Source: Pseudanabaena galeata CCNP1313 (GTDB lineage: Bacteria; Cyanobacteriota; Cyanobacteriia; Pseudanabaenales; Pseudanabaenaceae). Taken from it: a DNA stretch of 64,000 nucleotides. Under the pieces are notes generated by a model, which was given only the letters and a program-made list of their open reading frames with translations, did not search any database and was not told the origin of the DNA. Made by a program: the position numbers and the translations under genes. Of this stretch, positions 52,021 through 61,621 are shown piece after piece. Every line of letters begins with the position of its first letter. The stretch's first letter is position 1. The DNA lies in NCBI RefSeq assembly GCF_029910235.1, contig NZ_CP112874.1, forward strand, positions 4,702,501-4,766,500, written 5' to 3'.

Positions 52021-52380
52021 TTATTTTGTTGGGCTTGGCTCAAAGAATACTTTGTACAAAATAAACCCGACTAGCGCCATAATGCCGATGGAAATGGCTA
52101 GTGATACTAGTTTAAATACAAAACTCAGAATTGTAAATGAAACTAGCCCGATCGCCACGATCGCGGCAACTTTGGTTGCTCCAGTTAGGCTATTTACCCA
52201 AGCAATAAGACTACTTAAGCCAGTTTTAGCAGCCTCTACGCTTTGCCCAACAGCCACAAATTCTGGTTCAGCGCGTTTGTTTGGATCATGGGGTTGTTGG
52301 CTACTCGTTTGTTGCTTATTGCCCATCACTTCGCGCTCTAGCTCACGAAAGCGTTCTTCTAGGTTATCGGTTTGACTCAT
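52021..52380 (-). CDS. Small membrane protein of unknown function
   Basis: 119 residues. An acidic/polar N-terminal half (MSQTDNLEERFRELEREVMG, then Gln/Pro-rich) precedes two adjacent hydrophobic segments (VAAIVAIGLVSFTILSFVFK and LVSLAISIGIMALVGFILYK). No domain recognised. Probably coexpressed with the coiled-coil gene that follows. Confidence 0.65.
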   Translation of the reverse strand: MSQTDNLEERFRELEREVMGNKQQTSSQQPHDPNKRAEPEFVAVGQSVEAAKTGLSSLIAWVNSLTGATKVAAIVAIGLVSFTILSFVFKLVSLAISIGIMALVGFILYKVFFEPSPTK

Positions 52381-52708
52381 AGCAGCAATGAATAAAAATC
52401 TATGGCTTATTCTACTGCATACCTTGAAATCAAGAAAACCCTGAAAGCGAGGGTGATCGCTACTAGCATGATTGCAGTCTAGCTATCAGCAATCCCTAGA
52501 AAATTTGTATGATACCTGTGCAGATAGCTTCGCAGAGGTAATCACGGTTGTAGTAAAGAACCAGAAGAGAGATATCTCTATGACCATAAAAAAAATTAAG
52601 TTGAACTAATTTTGAGAGATTAGAAATGTAATTTTGTGTAAATGACATGCTAGTTCGACTAAAATCACATTAATTTAGTGTGATTTTTCAGTCTTTTTAG
52701 TTTGTTTT
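52381..52708. other. 328-bp divergent promoter region upstream of the RM gene
   Basis: It is AT-rich with no coding ORF. A 9-bp-arm inverted repeat, AAAATCACA (52661-52669) and TGTGATTTT (52679-52687), lies 21 bp before the restriction-modification gene and could be an operator. Confidence 0.6.
52661..52687. promoter_or_regulatory. Possible operator before the RM gene
   Basis: AAAATCACA-N9-TGTGATTTT is a symmetrical dyad adjacent to the start. Its position would allow control of translation or transcription of the enzyme. No regulator gene is adjacent. Confidence 0.4.
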
Positions 52709-55700
52709 ATGTCCTTAGAAAATTTTCAAGCTGAAATTTTGCGTTTAGTGGTTGAATCTGAGCAAATGCAGCGATCGCCGCGAGAGGGTAAACCTGAAGA
52801 AGCTACCAAAAGCCGTTTATTAGAGCCTTTGCTCACTGCTTTGGGCTATACGCCTGAATGTCGCACACCAGAGGGAAAGATCAAAAGCCTGATTCGGACT
52901 ACGACTTGGGTTGATTATTTACTCAAACCTGATGCTGGTGCTAGACCTGTGCTGATGTTTGAGGCGAAGAGTCTGTGGGATAAGGATATTTGGGAAAGCA
53001 ATAAGCAACAAGTTCTAGATTATTTGCGCGATTACAGCTTAGATATTGCCAATGATCAGCCTGTATTGTGGATAGTTTTATCCAATTTTCGAGAATGGTA
53101 TGTATTGCGTTTACAGGATAAGACACCATTTTGGCAGTTTAAAATTGAAGATTTGCAAAATGATCCTGAATTAAGGGAACGGCTTTATGGTTGTTTGGCT
53201 AGGGAGAATTTACGCGGCGATCGCTTAACAGCTTATTACACAGAAAATACTAGGGAAGGTCTAGGGGCTAGGTTTTTAGCGGATTTAAAAATTTGGCGGG
53301 CGATTCTGGCGAACGGAATTAAAGCTTCGCAACCTGAACTAAGTTTAGATAGAATTCGAGAAGCTTCGCAGGTAATTCTTAATCGTTTTTTGTTGATTCG
53401 ATTATTGGAAGCTTTTAGTTCGGAAATGCCCTATAACTATTTAGGAAGAATTTATTACAATTGGCAGGAGACTTTTGCTGATTTACCTTTTATCGAAGAA
53501 CTGCGTAAGGGGTTTCGGAATACTTGGGTGGGTTATAATACAGAACTTTTTCATCTGTCATGGGTGGATGAGTTGGATATTGAGAGTGATTATTTAGAGC
53601 CATTGATTATCGTTAATGCAGTACCTAAAGATGGGTTTCTGTATGCGATCGCAGGAACTTTAACGGAATATCGCTCAATTTATAATTATGATTTTACGAC
53701 TCTAACTCAAGATATTTTAGGAACTGCTTATGAGCAGTTTTTGGCTCACCAATTAATTGAAGATGGAAATCAAGTCAAGATTCTCGAAAACCAACAAACT
53801 CGCAAGCGTGAGGGGGTTTTCTATACGCCTGAATATATTGTGCGGCGGATTGTTTATCAAACTTTGCAGCCTTTAGTTGAAACAAAAATTGATCAAGCGA
53901 TCGCTTTACTGCAATCCCATAATTTTACCGAAGCATATAACGTAGCTAGTTCAGTTTTAGAAATCACTGTTTGCGATCCTGCCTGTGGTTCAGGGTCATT
54001 TTTATTGGGAGCCTTTGATTATTTATTAGAAGAGTTAAAGCGCTATAACAAGGCTTGTGAAAATCCTAACTTGACTTCGGGTAATGGTGATTTATTTAGT
54101 CACGCGGCGGCAATTCCAATTAATAATATCGAAGAAAGTATTGTTGTGAAAATGCTGCATGGTGTGGATCTCGATCCACAAGCTGTACTTTTAGCGAAAT
54201 TATCATTATGGACAAGATTGCTTCGCGCTCGTCCTAATGTTTATGGTAAACGAAAAACACTTAATTCTAAGTTGCCTGCTTTGGCTTTAAATATTCGGGT
54301 TGGTAATAGTTTGATTCATTCGCCTGCTAATTTAGAGTCTGTATCTGTGCAGTTAGCAAAGGCGGCGGATTTAGCGATCACAGCTAGAAATGTGACTTTA
54401 TCAGAACGCGATCGCGCTCAAGCAGTGACAAATTTAGAGCGTTGTATTACGGAGATTAATCAACAAGTTAATCCAGTATTGACGGCTTTTTTTGCTAGTG
54501 ATGAGAGTTTGCAAGAAGCGATTAAATCAATCAAAAATCGAAATTCTAATGAAAAGGAAATTATCGCTATTCGTTTGTATCTTACCTCAGAATCTCTAGA
54601 AAATGGAACAAGGGGCTTAAGCCCCTTGCCTGACTGGACAGTTACTGAATTTGAGCGATTGAAATCGCAACTAATGTTAATTCCTACGGCTTTAGAAGAA
54701 GCGATCATAAAGCGTCCCTTTAACTGGCAAGTGGAATTTCCCCATGTTTTCGATCTACGTTTACCAGCAGATCAAAGGGGATTTGCGGCGATTATTGGGA
54801 ATCCACCTTATTTTAGTGTTGATGCTACGTTTGGTAGAGGTGCATCAGAATTGTTATGGTTAAAGACAGTTTATGCTGATATTTACAATGATAAAACTGA
54901 TATTTTATTTTACTTTTTGCGCTGGGGCTATGAATTGCTCAAACAATCAGGAACGTTAAGCTTTATTGTTTCACGTGCTTTTATTCAGGGTGACAAGTCA
55001 AAAAATTTACGCGAATTTCTAAGCCAAAACACAAAAATCACCTATCTCCTTGATTTCTTAGGTCATAAAGTTTTTAATGCTGGAATTGCTACTTGTATTA
55101 TTCAATATCAAAAACAGGTTCCTGATGATGAAAGTAATTTTGTAACTGATTACGTTCTCGATTTTGATAAAGCTAAAACTGCAATTACTAAAAAATTAGA
55201 ACTATCTATTCACAATGGTTTTGCTAAAGTTAAGATTAACCAAGAAAATTTAAAATCTGATAGATGGGAAATTTCTCCTTATAGTCATATCTTTAGTGAA
55301 ATTGATCTAAGCGGAATAAAGATAAGGGAAACAAACTATGTCAAATATATGGAGGGAATTACTACGGGCAAAGATGCTATTTTCGAGGGGAGCTTTACAC
55401 GCAAATTTCCAAAAGATTTTTTGTGTTCAAGAGTATCAATATCTTCAATTCAGGCTTTTGGTCATAAACCATCTGAAACACAGTTAATTTATTATACTCA
55501 CAGCACAAAATGGAATGATATTCCTACATCATTGAAAAAATATCTTGAGTCAAAAAGACAAGATTTAGAAAGTAGAGATGTTTTTAAAAATAGAACAAGT
55601 AGTTATGAATGGTTTCAATTACATAGACCAAGAAACGGGTTACTTGCACCAAAAATATTCTTCCCTCGCCGCGCCAATTCTAATAAATTTGCTGTGGATG

Positions 55701-56599
55701 AAGATGGATCATTAGGTTTTAAAAGTGATGTTGCTGGCTTTGTGAAAGCTGAAAACACGAATATAGAGACCCTTTATTATATTTGTGCTTTGCTCAATTC
55801 CAAACCATTAGAATTCCGTTACAGAGCTTTAGGAGGTATCGGTAAACTCACAGGGAAAGGGATGTTTGAATACTTTGAGAATCAAGTTGGTGATATACCG
55901 ATTCCTGTATTTGAGCAACCAGAAGATAATCCAGACTTTCAAGAACTAGCACAACTTGGCAAAGAAGCCCATCAAATTTGGCGCGATCGCTACTCGATTA
56001 TCACTACCTACCAAGCCAAATCCTCAGCGATCCCATATACCGAAGTCTCCGCCACCTATTACCACAACATCACAGGCGACTATGGTGCAGATATCGAATA
56101 TGAAAGTCTCAACCCAAACCGTGAAGGACATTTACTCTCACTAAAAATAGAACCAACCATTGATGGTTATCGCCTCTGGGGCGAAATTACCGAAGATGAA
56201 GATTGGAAAGAAGGCGATCGCGAATGGGTCGAACTTGTCACCGTGAGAATTCGTAATAACTTCCTGCGCCGCTATTTACTAGCTAGACTAATTTATTTAA
56301 TTGAATTTGATCAAGATTTTCGCCGTAAACAAAAGCTTACCCGTGATATTAGCAATTTGGGAAACTCCGCCTTTGTAGCACTTAAAGTTTATCAATATGA
56401 TCTCGATCGCATTAGTAACTTGCGTGTACTCGAAGTCATCGAGCAACGAGTTCAACAAGAAGCAGGGCGATCGGATTTAGAAAATATTTTGCTGCGACAA
56501 GCAGAAATTCAAAATCAAATTGATCAAATTGCCTATAGATTATATGGAGTAACAGAATATCAAGAAGTAATCGAGCAAGCGCTAAAAGTTGTTCTTTGA
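52709..56599 (+). CDS. Type IIG-like restriction enzyme and N6-adenine methyltransferase
   Basis: 1296 residues. The N-terminal nuclease region has Asp69, Glu85 and Lys87 (VDYLLKPDAGARPVLMFEAK), a PD-(D/E)XK pattern. The methyltransferase core has motif I CDPACGSGSFLLGAF (about 421) and motif IV IIGNPPYFS (about 696). After it comes a TaqI-like specificity region (EITPY/EISPYSHIFSEIDL; LLAPKIFFPRRANSNKFAVD) and a C-terminal helical domain. One polypeptide would methylate and cut its own target. A GGGGCTTAAGCCCC palindrome is embedded near 54612. The target sequence cannot be deduced. Confidence 0.9.
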   Translation: MSLENFQAEILRLVVESEQMQRSPREGKPEEATKSRLLEPLLTALGYTPECRTPEGKIKSLIRTTTWVDYLLKPDAGARPVLMFEAKSLWDKDIWESNKQQVLDYLRDYSLDIANDQPVLWIVLSNFREWYVLRLQDKTPFWQFKIEDLQNDPELRERLYGCLARENLRGDRLTAYYTENTREGLGARFLADLKIWRAILANGIKASQPELSLDRIREASQVILNRFLLIRLLEAFSSEMPYNYLGRIYYNWQETFADLPFIEELRKGFRNTWVGYNTELFHLSWVDELDIESDYLEPLIIVNAVPKDGFLYAIAGTLTEYRSIYNYDFTTLTQDILGTAYEQFLAHQLIEDGNQVKILENQQTRKREGVFYTPEYIVRRIVYQTLQPLVETKIDQAIALLQSHNFTEAYNVASSVLEITVCDPACGSGSFLLGAFDYLLEELKRYNKACENPNLTSGNGDLFSHAAAIPINNIEESIVVKMLHGVDLDPQAVLLAKLSLWTRLLRARPNVYGKRKTLNSKLPALALNIRVGNSLIHSPANLESVSVQLAKAADLAITARNVTLSERDRAQAVTNLERCITEINQQVNPVLTAFFASDESLQEAIKSIKNRNSNEKEIIAIRLYLTSESLENGTRGLSPLPDWTVTEFERLKSQLMLIPTALEEAIIKRPFNWQVEFPHVFDLRLPADQRGFAAIIGNPPYFSVDATFGRGASELLWLKTVYADIYNDKTDILFYFLRWGYELLKQSGTLSFIVSRAFIQGDKSKNLREFLSQNTKITYLLDFLGHKVFNAGIATCIIQYQKQVPDDESNFVTDYVLDFDKAKTAITKKLELSIHNGFAKVKINQENLKSDRWEISPYSHIFSEIDLSGIKIRETNYVKYMEGITTGKDAIFEGSFTRKFPKDFLCSRVSISSIQAFGHKPSETQLIYYTHSTKWNDIPTSLKKYLESKRQDLESRDVFKNRTSSYEWFQLHRPRNGLLAPKIFFPRRANSNKFAVDEDGSLGFKSDVAGFVKAENTNIETLYYICALLNSKPLEFRYRALGGIGKLTGKGMFEYFENQVGDIPIPVFEQPEDNPDFQELAQLGKEAHQIWRDRYSIITTYQAKSSAIPYTEVSATYYHNITGDYGADIEYESLNPNREGHLLSLKIEPTIDGYRLWGEITEDEDWKEGDREWVELVTVRIRNNFLRRYLLARLIYLIEFDQDFRRKQKLTRDISNLGNSAFVALKVYQYDLDRISNLRVLEVIEQRVQQEAGRSDLENILLRQAEIQNQIDQIAYRLYGVTEYQEVIEQALKVVL
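54611..54628 (+). repeat. Intragenic palindrome in the RM gene
   Basis: AAGGGGCTTAAGCCCCTT, followed by GCC, encodes RGLSPLP in the linker between motif I and motif IV. The 21-base pattern is of the dispersed GGGGCTTAAGCCCC type and is in frame. Confidence 0.7.
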
Positions 56600-56648
56600 G
56601 CTATTACACTCAATTTCTACTCTCCGTATAGCTAAGGGGAATCATCTT

Positions 56649-56703
56649 TAGGCTTAAGTTTGTAAAGATCTCTTTTAGTGAGAGCGTTACAAACTTAAGC
56701 CTA
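56649..56703 (+). terminator. Hairpin downstream of the RM gene
   Basis: TAGGCTTAAGTTTGTAA (56649-56665) pairs perfectly with 56687-56703 across a 21-base loop. Confidence 0.75.
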
Positions 56704-56781
56704 GAGAGCTATCCCGAATCTTGTTACAAATTGTTAAAATAATCTATACATTAAGTCTACAGATAAGTCTACAAAAATACT

Positions 56782-58740
56782 ATGCCCGTAACCAAACCAG
56801 ACTTTAAGTTAGATCGTTATGATATTGACGCGATCGCAAACTACTACCGCAACCAACCTTTGCGGGTCTGGTGGCGCTGCATAGTGATTTTTGTCCCCCT
56901 GATCTGGTTGATTTTGAGACTACGCCTCAGCGCTAAAGCCTCAGCCACAGAATTAAAAAAATTAGCGATCGAATCGCGAAAGTTATTAACCCGTTTGGGA
57001 CCAGCCTTTATCAAAATTGGTCAAGCTCTCTCGACCCGTCCTGACATCGTGCCACCCGTGTTCATGGACGAACTCGCCGAACTGCAAGATCAACTGCCAC
57101 CATTTCCCAATGAAATTGCTTTCCAATTTATTCGCGATGCATTGGGAGCCGATCCTTCGGAAGTTTATGCCGAAATCTCCGACAACCCGATCGCGGCTGC
57201 TTCATTAGGTCAAGTCTATAAAGGCAAACTCAAAACAGGCGAACTCGTTGCCATCAAAGTCCAACGTCCTGACATTGCCGCAGGTATTGCTCTTGACATG
57301 TATATCCTGCGCGGTATTGCCACATGGCTCAAGAAGACTTTCAAGTTTGTGCGTACTAACTTAGCCGCGATCCTTGATGAGTTTGCGAGTCGTATTTTTG
57401 AAGAGATGGACTATACCTTTGAAGGTCAGAACGCCGAAAAATTCGCTGAATACTATGGTGGATTGGACGGAATTTATGTTCCCAAAATCTATTGGCAATA
57501 CACCGCTAAACGGGTATTAACGATGGAATGGATTGAAGGTATTAAGTTAACCAATGTGCAGGGAGTCAAAGAGGCTGGCTTTGATAGTCGTCACATCATC
57601 GAAGTTGGCGTGCAATGCTCCTTGCGTCAATTGCTTGACTATGGCTATTTTCACGCCGATCCACACCCCGGCAACCTATTAGTCATGGGTGATGGTAGAC
57701 TTGCCTACCTCGACTTTGGCATGATGAGCCAAGTTTCCTCAGAGCAACGCTTTGGACTAATCGAAGCGATCGTACATCTAGTCAATCGTGATTTTATTGC
57801 GCTCTCTAAAGACTATGTGCGTTTAGGATTTTTGACTGAAGATATCGACTTTGATGCGATCGTCCCCGCACTATCGGAAGTTTTTAATCCGCCTGATGGA
57901 CAAAGCTTGACGCAAATGGATTTTAAAGACATGACTGATCAGTTATCGCAGATCATGTATGACTATCCCTTCCAAGTTCCTGCTTACTATGCGCTAATTA
58001 TCCGATCGCTTGTCACTTTAGAAGGCATTGCCTTCAGCGTCGATCCTAAATTCAAGGTTTTAGCAGTCGCCTATCCCTATGTCGCCAATCGTCTGCTGAA
58101 TGATTCTGCGCCAGAGTTAAGAATGGCTCTCAAGGATTTACTCTTCCGTGATGGTGAATTCCGATGGAATCGTCTAGAGAATTTGCTCAGCAATGCTCAA
58201 ACCAATCCTGACTACAACTTGAATGGAACCCTCGACAAAGGAATCGATTTCTTACTTTCCGATCGCAGTGAATTTATGCACGATCGCATCATCGATGAGA
58301 TCGTCAAAGGCATCGAAGTTGAGGCAAGCAAGCGTTTACCTGAAAGATTTCGCACGTCACCAATTAGCAATATCGTGATTGATCCGCAAGTCAAAGAAAC
58401 AATTGCTAAAACTGAAACTCCATCGAGTTTAGGCTACATTGCGAGACTATGGACAATCCTCCAGAAAGACAAGGCGATCGCACCCACCGACATTTTGCCT
58501 TTAGCTACTCGCATTCTCACTAAGCGTCAAACTCTCACATTCGGTCGTGATGTTATTTCTAAACTTGCCCAGCGATCGTTAGTGCGAGTAGTCCGTGAGG
58601 TGTTATTACGCGATGAGCAAAAATATCAAGATGATAAACAGCAGGATTTAATCAATAATGCTATGAGCAATTTTCAAGGCGAAGAGCGCGAATTGGTTGG
58701 CTCTGGCTTAAGGCGATCGGTAAACGGTCGCAGTTGGTAA
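56782..58740 (+). CDS. ABC1/UbiB-family atypical kinase
   Basis: 652 residues. The family motifs are KxGQ (FIKIGQALSTRPDIVP), an Ala-rich loop AAASLGQVYKG, catalytic HADPHPGNLLV and DFGM (AYLDFGMMSQ). One hydrophobic segment (WRCIVIFVPLIWLILRL) sits near the N-terminus. Such proteins act on prenyl-lipid (plastoquinone/tocopherol) homeostasis in membranes and thylakoids. The C-terminal 150 residues are a conserved helical extension. A terminator hairpin follows. Confidence 0.92.
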   Translation: MPVTKPDFKLDRYDIDAIANYYRNQPLRVWWRCIVIFVPLIWLILRLRLSAKASATELKKLAIESRKLLTRLGPAFIKIGQALSTRPDIVPPVFMDELAELQDQLPPFPNEIAFQFIRDALGADPSEVYAEISDNPIAAASLGQVYKGKLKTGELVAIKVQRPDIAAGIALDMYILRGIATWLKKTFKFVRTNLAAILDEFASRIFEEMDYTFEGQNAEKFAEYYGGLDGIYVPKIYWQYTAKRVLTMEWIEGIKLTNVQGVKEAGFDSRHIIEVGVQCSLRQLLDYGYFHADPHPGNLLVMGDGRLAYLDFGMMSQVSSEQRFGLIEAIVHLVNRDFIALSKDYVRLGFLTEDIDFDAIVPALSEVFNPPDGQSLTQMDFKDMTDQLSQIMYDYPFQVPAYYALIIRSLVTLEGIAFSVDPKFKVLAVAYPYVANRLLNDSAPELRMALKDLLFRDGEFRWNRLENLLSNAQTNPDYNLNGTLDKGIDFLLSDRSEFMHDRIIDEIVKGIEVEASKRLPERFRTSPISNIVIDPQVKETIAKTETPSSLGYIARLWTILQKDKAIAPTDILPLATRILTKRQTLTFGRDVISKLAQRSLVRVVREVLLRDEQKYQDDKQQDLINNAMSNFQGEERELVGSGLRRSVNGRSW

Positions 58741-58742
58741 GC

Positions 58743-58778
58743 AAAACAAAAGGAACGCTTTGCGTTCCTTTTGTTTTT
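58743..58778. terminator. Hairpin between convergent ABC1 and nucleotidyltransferase genes
   Basis: AAAACAAAAGGAACGC (58743-58758) pairs perfectly with 58762-58777 around TTT and is followed by T. It overlaps the opposite stop codon. Confidence 0.9.
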
Positions 58779-59649
58779 AGAAAAAAAGTTCTATCCCTGA
58801 CTCTGTACAAGCAGTCTCCAACAAATCACTGAGACTAAGTTCCTCAGCCCATTTTTGTAAATATCCAAAATCAAGGCGATCGCCTTGAATCTTTAGCACT
58901 CCCAAAACATCGCGCCATTGTCTCTGCGACTCATTCTTAGTCATCCGATACCCAACTAATTTTTGTAAAATAATATCTTCAGGAGTGGGTAATACCAACA
59001 TTTGATCGGGATTTTGTCTCACTAGTTGCGATCGGCGACGTTGAAACTCAATTTGAGGAAAAGGGTTATCTTTAAGCACAAAAATATCTATTTTCCCCAG
59101 AGAATCATTGTCGATTAGATTAAAGGAACGTTTGAACCTAATTGCATCTCTAACTGCATCTTCAGAGACATAGAATCTGGGTTGCAAAGATTGTAGTAAT
59201 GGAATTAGTTTTTCTATGGTTAAATCAGCAACAATATCCACATCTTCAGTTGCTCGAGGTTCTCCCATTAGCGTACTTGCCACCGATCCACCGACTAAAT
59301 AGGGAATATCTAAACCATTAAAAATTGCGGCTACATCCAGTGCTAGTGAAATTGGATCAGTAAGCATAAGTGGTTGCTCGTATGCAGAAATATTTTGATA
59401 TACAGAATCAGAGAAATTAAGTTTAAGTGTAGCTTTAGCAAACTCGTATCGCAACTTGCTAAAACTTATACTTGGATAGCGCTGCTGAAGACCAACTAAA
59501 TGAAGTTCTAAACATCCTTTTGTCCAACCGCTAACTTTTTCAGCCTTTTGAATTAGTGTCAGAGATTTTAAGCGATTGAACAAGTACATCTCAGCATCAA
59601 TGCTGGTATCAATCGATTGAGTTTTATATCCCGCAGGTGCGCTTAGCAT
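58777..59649 (-). CDS. Nucleotidyltransferase with N-terminal helical domain
   Basis: 290 residues. The second half has the nucleotidyltransferase core (IPYLVGGSVASTLMGEPRATEDVDIVAD; GGS plus DVD) like the AbiEii/MNT-type families. The first about 85 residues (AEMYLFNRLKSLTLIQKAEK followed by VSGWTKGCLELHLVGLQQRY) form a separate helical unit. In other cyanobacteria the two parts often occur as adjacent small genes; here they are one frame. Substrate unknown; a role in toxin-antitoxin-like control is possible. Confidence 0.75.
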   Translation of the reverse strand: MLSAPAGYKTQSIDTSIDAEMYLFNRLKSLTLIQKAEKVSGWTKGCLELHLVGLQQRYPSISFSKLRYEFAKATLKLNFSDSVYQNISAYEQPLMLTDPISLALDVAAIFNGLDIPYLVGGSVASTLMGEPRATEDVDIVADLTIEKLIPLLQSLQPRFYVSEDAVRDAIRFKRSFNLIDNDSLGKIDIFVLKDNPFPQIEFQRRRSQLVRQNPDQMLVLPTPEDIILQKLVGYRMTKNESQRQWRDVLGVLKIQGDRLDFGYLQKWAEELSLSDLLETACTESGIELFF

Positions 59650-59658
59650 TTGATTTTA

Positions 59659-59676
59659 CCTAGCCATCTGGCTAGG
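59659..59676. repeat. Short palindrome in a divergent promoter
   Basis: CCTAGCCATCTGGCTAGG: 7-bp arms, between the nucleotidyltransferase and AlkD starts. Confidence 0.6.
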
Positions 59677-59717
59677 GCAAACAAGGGTTAATATAAACCA
59701 AAAATATCCTGCAAATT

Positions 59718-60446
59718 ATGCTAACACATGCCGATCTTAAGAGTGAGCTAGATGCATTGGCTAGTCCAACCAAAGCAATTATACTTTCTCGATTTTTTAA
59801 AACGGGTAAAGGCGAATATGGAGAAGGCGATCGCTTTTTGGGTGTTACCGTGCCAGAGCAACGGCAATTAGCCAAAAAATTTATCAGTCTTGGTTTTGAT
59901 GCGATAGAAAAACTTCTGCAAACGGACATTCATGAATATCGCCTTACCGCGCTGTTGATTCTCACCTATCAATATCCTAAAGCTGATACTTTTAAACGAG
60001 AAGAAATCTATGCGTTCTATCTCAAACATACCAAATGGATTAATAACTGGGATTTAGTGGATGTCACCTGCCGTCAAATTTTGGGCAGACATTTACTTCA
60101 CCAAGACCGTAATATTCTGCAAGAATTAGCCCGATCGCCCAATTTTTGGGAACAGAGAATCGCGATTGTCTCCACCTTAGAATTTATCAAACATCAACAA
60201 TTTACGGATACTCTCGCCATTGCCACGGTTCTTTTAGATCATCCCCATGATCTCATTCACAAAGCCGTAGGCTGGATGTTGCGTGAAGTTGGCAAGCAAG
60301 ATCGTCAAATTTTAATTGAATTTTTGGATGTTTATTGCCAACAAATGCCCCGCACAATGCTGCGTTATGCGATCGAGCATTTTGATGAACCAAACCGAAA
60401 AGCATATTTATCCAAACCAACTTCATCCAAACCATCTCGAAAATAG
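59718..60446 (+). CDS. AlkD-like DNA alkylation repair protein
   Basis: 242 residues of helical HEAT-like repeats. KGEYGEGDRFLGVTVPEQRQ, NNWDLVDVTCRQILGRHL, FWEQRIAIVSTLEFIK and DLIHKAVGWMLREVGKQD are the AlkD/DNA-alkylation-repair signature. AlkD excises N3- and N7-alkylpurines without base flipping. It is a single gene; its 3' end is convergent with panB. Confidence 0.9.
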   Translation: MLTHADLKSELDALASPTKAIILSRFFKTGKGEYGEGDRFLGVTVPEQRQLAKKFISLGFDAIEKLLQTDIHEYRLTALLILTYQYPKADTFKREEIYAFYLKHTKWINNWDLVDVTCRQILGRHLLHQDRNILQELARSPNFWEQRIAIVSTLEFIKHQQFTDTLAIATVLLDHPHDLIHKAVGWMLREVGKQDRQILIEFLDVYCQQMPRTMLRYAIEHFDEPNRKAYLSKPTSSKPSRK

Positions 60447-60464
60447 AGCGATATTCTATCTTCT

Positions 60465-61229
60465 TTAATGATTGCGGACATCTTGGCAATACTGCTTCAC
60501 AGCCTCCGTAATTGTGCTTTGCAAATCAACATATTTACGAGCAAAGGGAGGCTGCCAATCGGATAAACCTAAAACATCATGAGTCACCAAAATCTGTCCA
60601 TCACAGCCTTGACCAGCACCAATCCCAATTGTAGGGACAGGAATTAGTTCTGTAATTTTGGTCGCTAAATCCGCAGGAATATTTTCTAATAGCAATGCAA
60701 AAATACCAGCTTCCACCAAAGCTTTAGACTGATGTAAAATCTCTTCAGCAGTGTCAGGAGTACTACCTTGAACCCGATAACCAATCCGATGTACCGATTG
60801 CGGGGTTAAGCCTACATGCCCCATGACAGGCATTCCTACTTGTACTAGCTTACGAATAGTTTCAACCATATCAGGATAGCCACCTTCAAGCTTAATGCCC
60901 CGCGCATCGGTTTCTTTGAAAATACGTCCCGCCGATCGCATTGCCTCTTCCGTAGAAACTTGATAGCTGAGAAATGGCATATCAACAATTAGTAAAGCAT
61001 TATCAACACCACGCCCGACCGCTTGAGCATGACGAATCATGTCATCAAGGGTAACAGGCAAGGTATTTTTATAACCAAGCGCCACCATCGCCAAGGAATC
61101 ACCCACCAAGATCATATCCACGCCTGCTTTGTCTAATAGTTTGGCGATCGCATAGTCACTTGCTGTCAACGCCGCGATCGGCTTTTTTTGCTGTTTCCAT
61201 TTTTGTATTTGGGCGATCGACACTGGCAT
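60465..61229 (-). CDS. panB: 3-methyl-2-oxobutanoate hydroxymethyltransferase
   Basis: 254 residues from ATG 61229. [40 protein letters not shown] followed by [15 protein letters not shown] and [20 protein letters not shown] identify PanB, first enzyme of the pantoate branch of pantothenate/CoA synthesis. The frame is open 17 codons upstream, but those codons lie in the palindrome 61253-61285 and start MVWQSHTTT, so the internal [14 protein letters not shown] is chosen. Confidence 0.94.
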   Translation of the reverse strand: MPVSIAQIQKWKQQKKPIAALTASDYAIAKLLDKAGVDMILVGDSLAMVALGYKNTLPVTLDDMIRHAQAVGRGVDNALLIVDMPFLSYQVSTEEAMRSAGRIFKETDARGIKLEGGYPDMVETIRKLVQVGMPVMGHVGLTPQSVHRIGYRVQGSTPDTAEEILHQSKALVEAGIFALLLENIPADLATKITELIPVPTIGIGAGQGCDGQILVTHDVLGLSDWQPPFARKYVDLQSTITEAVKQYCQDVRNH

Positions 61230-61252
61230 TGTGGCATTCCTCGTGGGTATAT

Positions 61253-61285
61253 TTGTTGTGGTATGGCTCTGCCATACCACAACAA
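61253..61285. repeat. Perfect palindrome upstream of panB
   Basis: TTGTTGTGGTATGGC (61253-61267) pairs perfectly with 61271-61285 around TCT. Confidence 0.92.
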
Positions 61286-61378
61286 ATTGGTTCTTTATTT
61301 TATAGAGCTAACATCTAATGTAAACTTTTTAAAGCAAACGCAACAGATTAATCGAGTTCGGTACGAGAAGCAAACATT

Positions 61379-61570
61379 ATGCAAGTTGGACAAAAAGTTC
61401 GTGTTCGTAGTTTCAAAGATGGCAGCGGTAAGGCAATTGCTAGCAAAATCGGCGAAATCGGTGTAGTCAAAGAAGAGAAAATGATGGACGGTGGCAAATG
61501 GGGCTATATCGTCAAGTTCTCGGATAGTACCAAGTCTTGGTTCTTTGCCGATGAGTTAGAATCAGCCTAA
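61379..61570 (+). CDS. DUF2862 small protein
   Basis: 63 residues. MQVGQKVRVRSFKDGSGKAI, GEIGVVKEEKMMDGGKWGYI and FSDSTKSWFFADELE are the DUF2862 pattern, a cyanobacterial and plastid small beta-rich family of unknown function. It begins a plus-strand run of four genes (DUF2862, HU, ArsA-type, Ig/propeller). Confidence 0.85.
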   Translation: MQVGQKVRVRSFKDGSGKAIASKIGEIGVVKEEKMMDGGKWGYIVKFSDSTKSWFFADELESA

Positions 61571-61574
61571 AAGC

Positions 61575-61607
61575 ATTAGGATGTTGCGTGTTGCGCGACA
61601 TCCTAAT
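61575..61607 (+). terminator. Imperfect hairpin after the DUF2862 gene
   Basis: ATTAGGATGTTGCG is mirrored by CGCGACATCCTAAT around TGTTG. It stands just before the HU-like gene and may attenuate readthrough. Confidence 0.55.
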
Positions 61608-61621
61608 TACTAATAAGCCCT

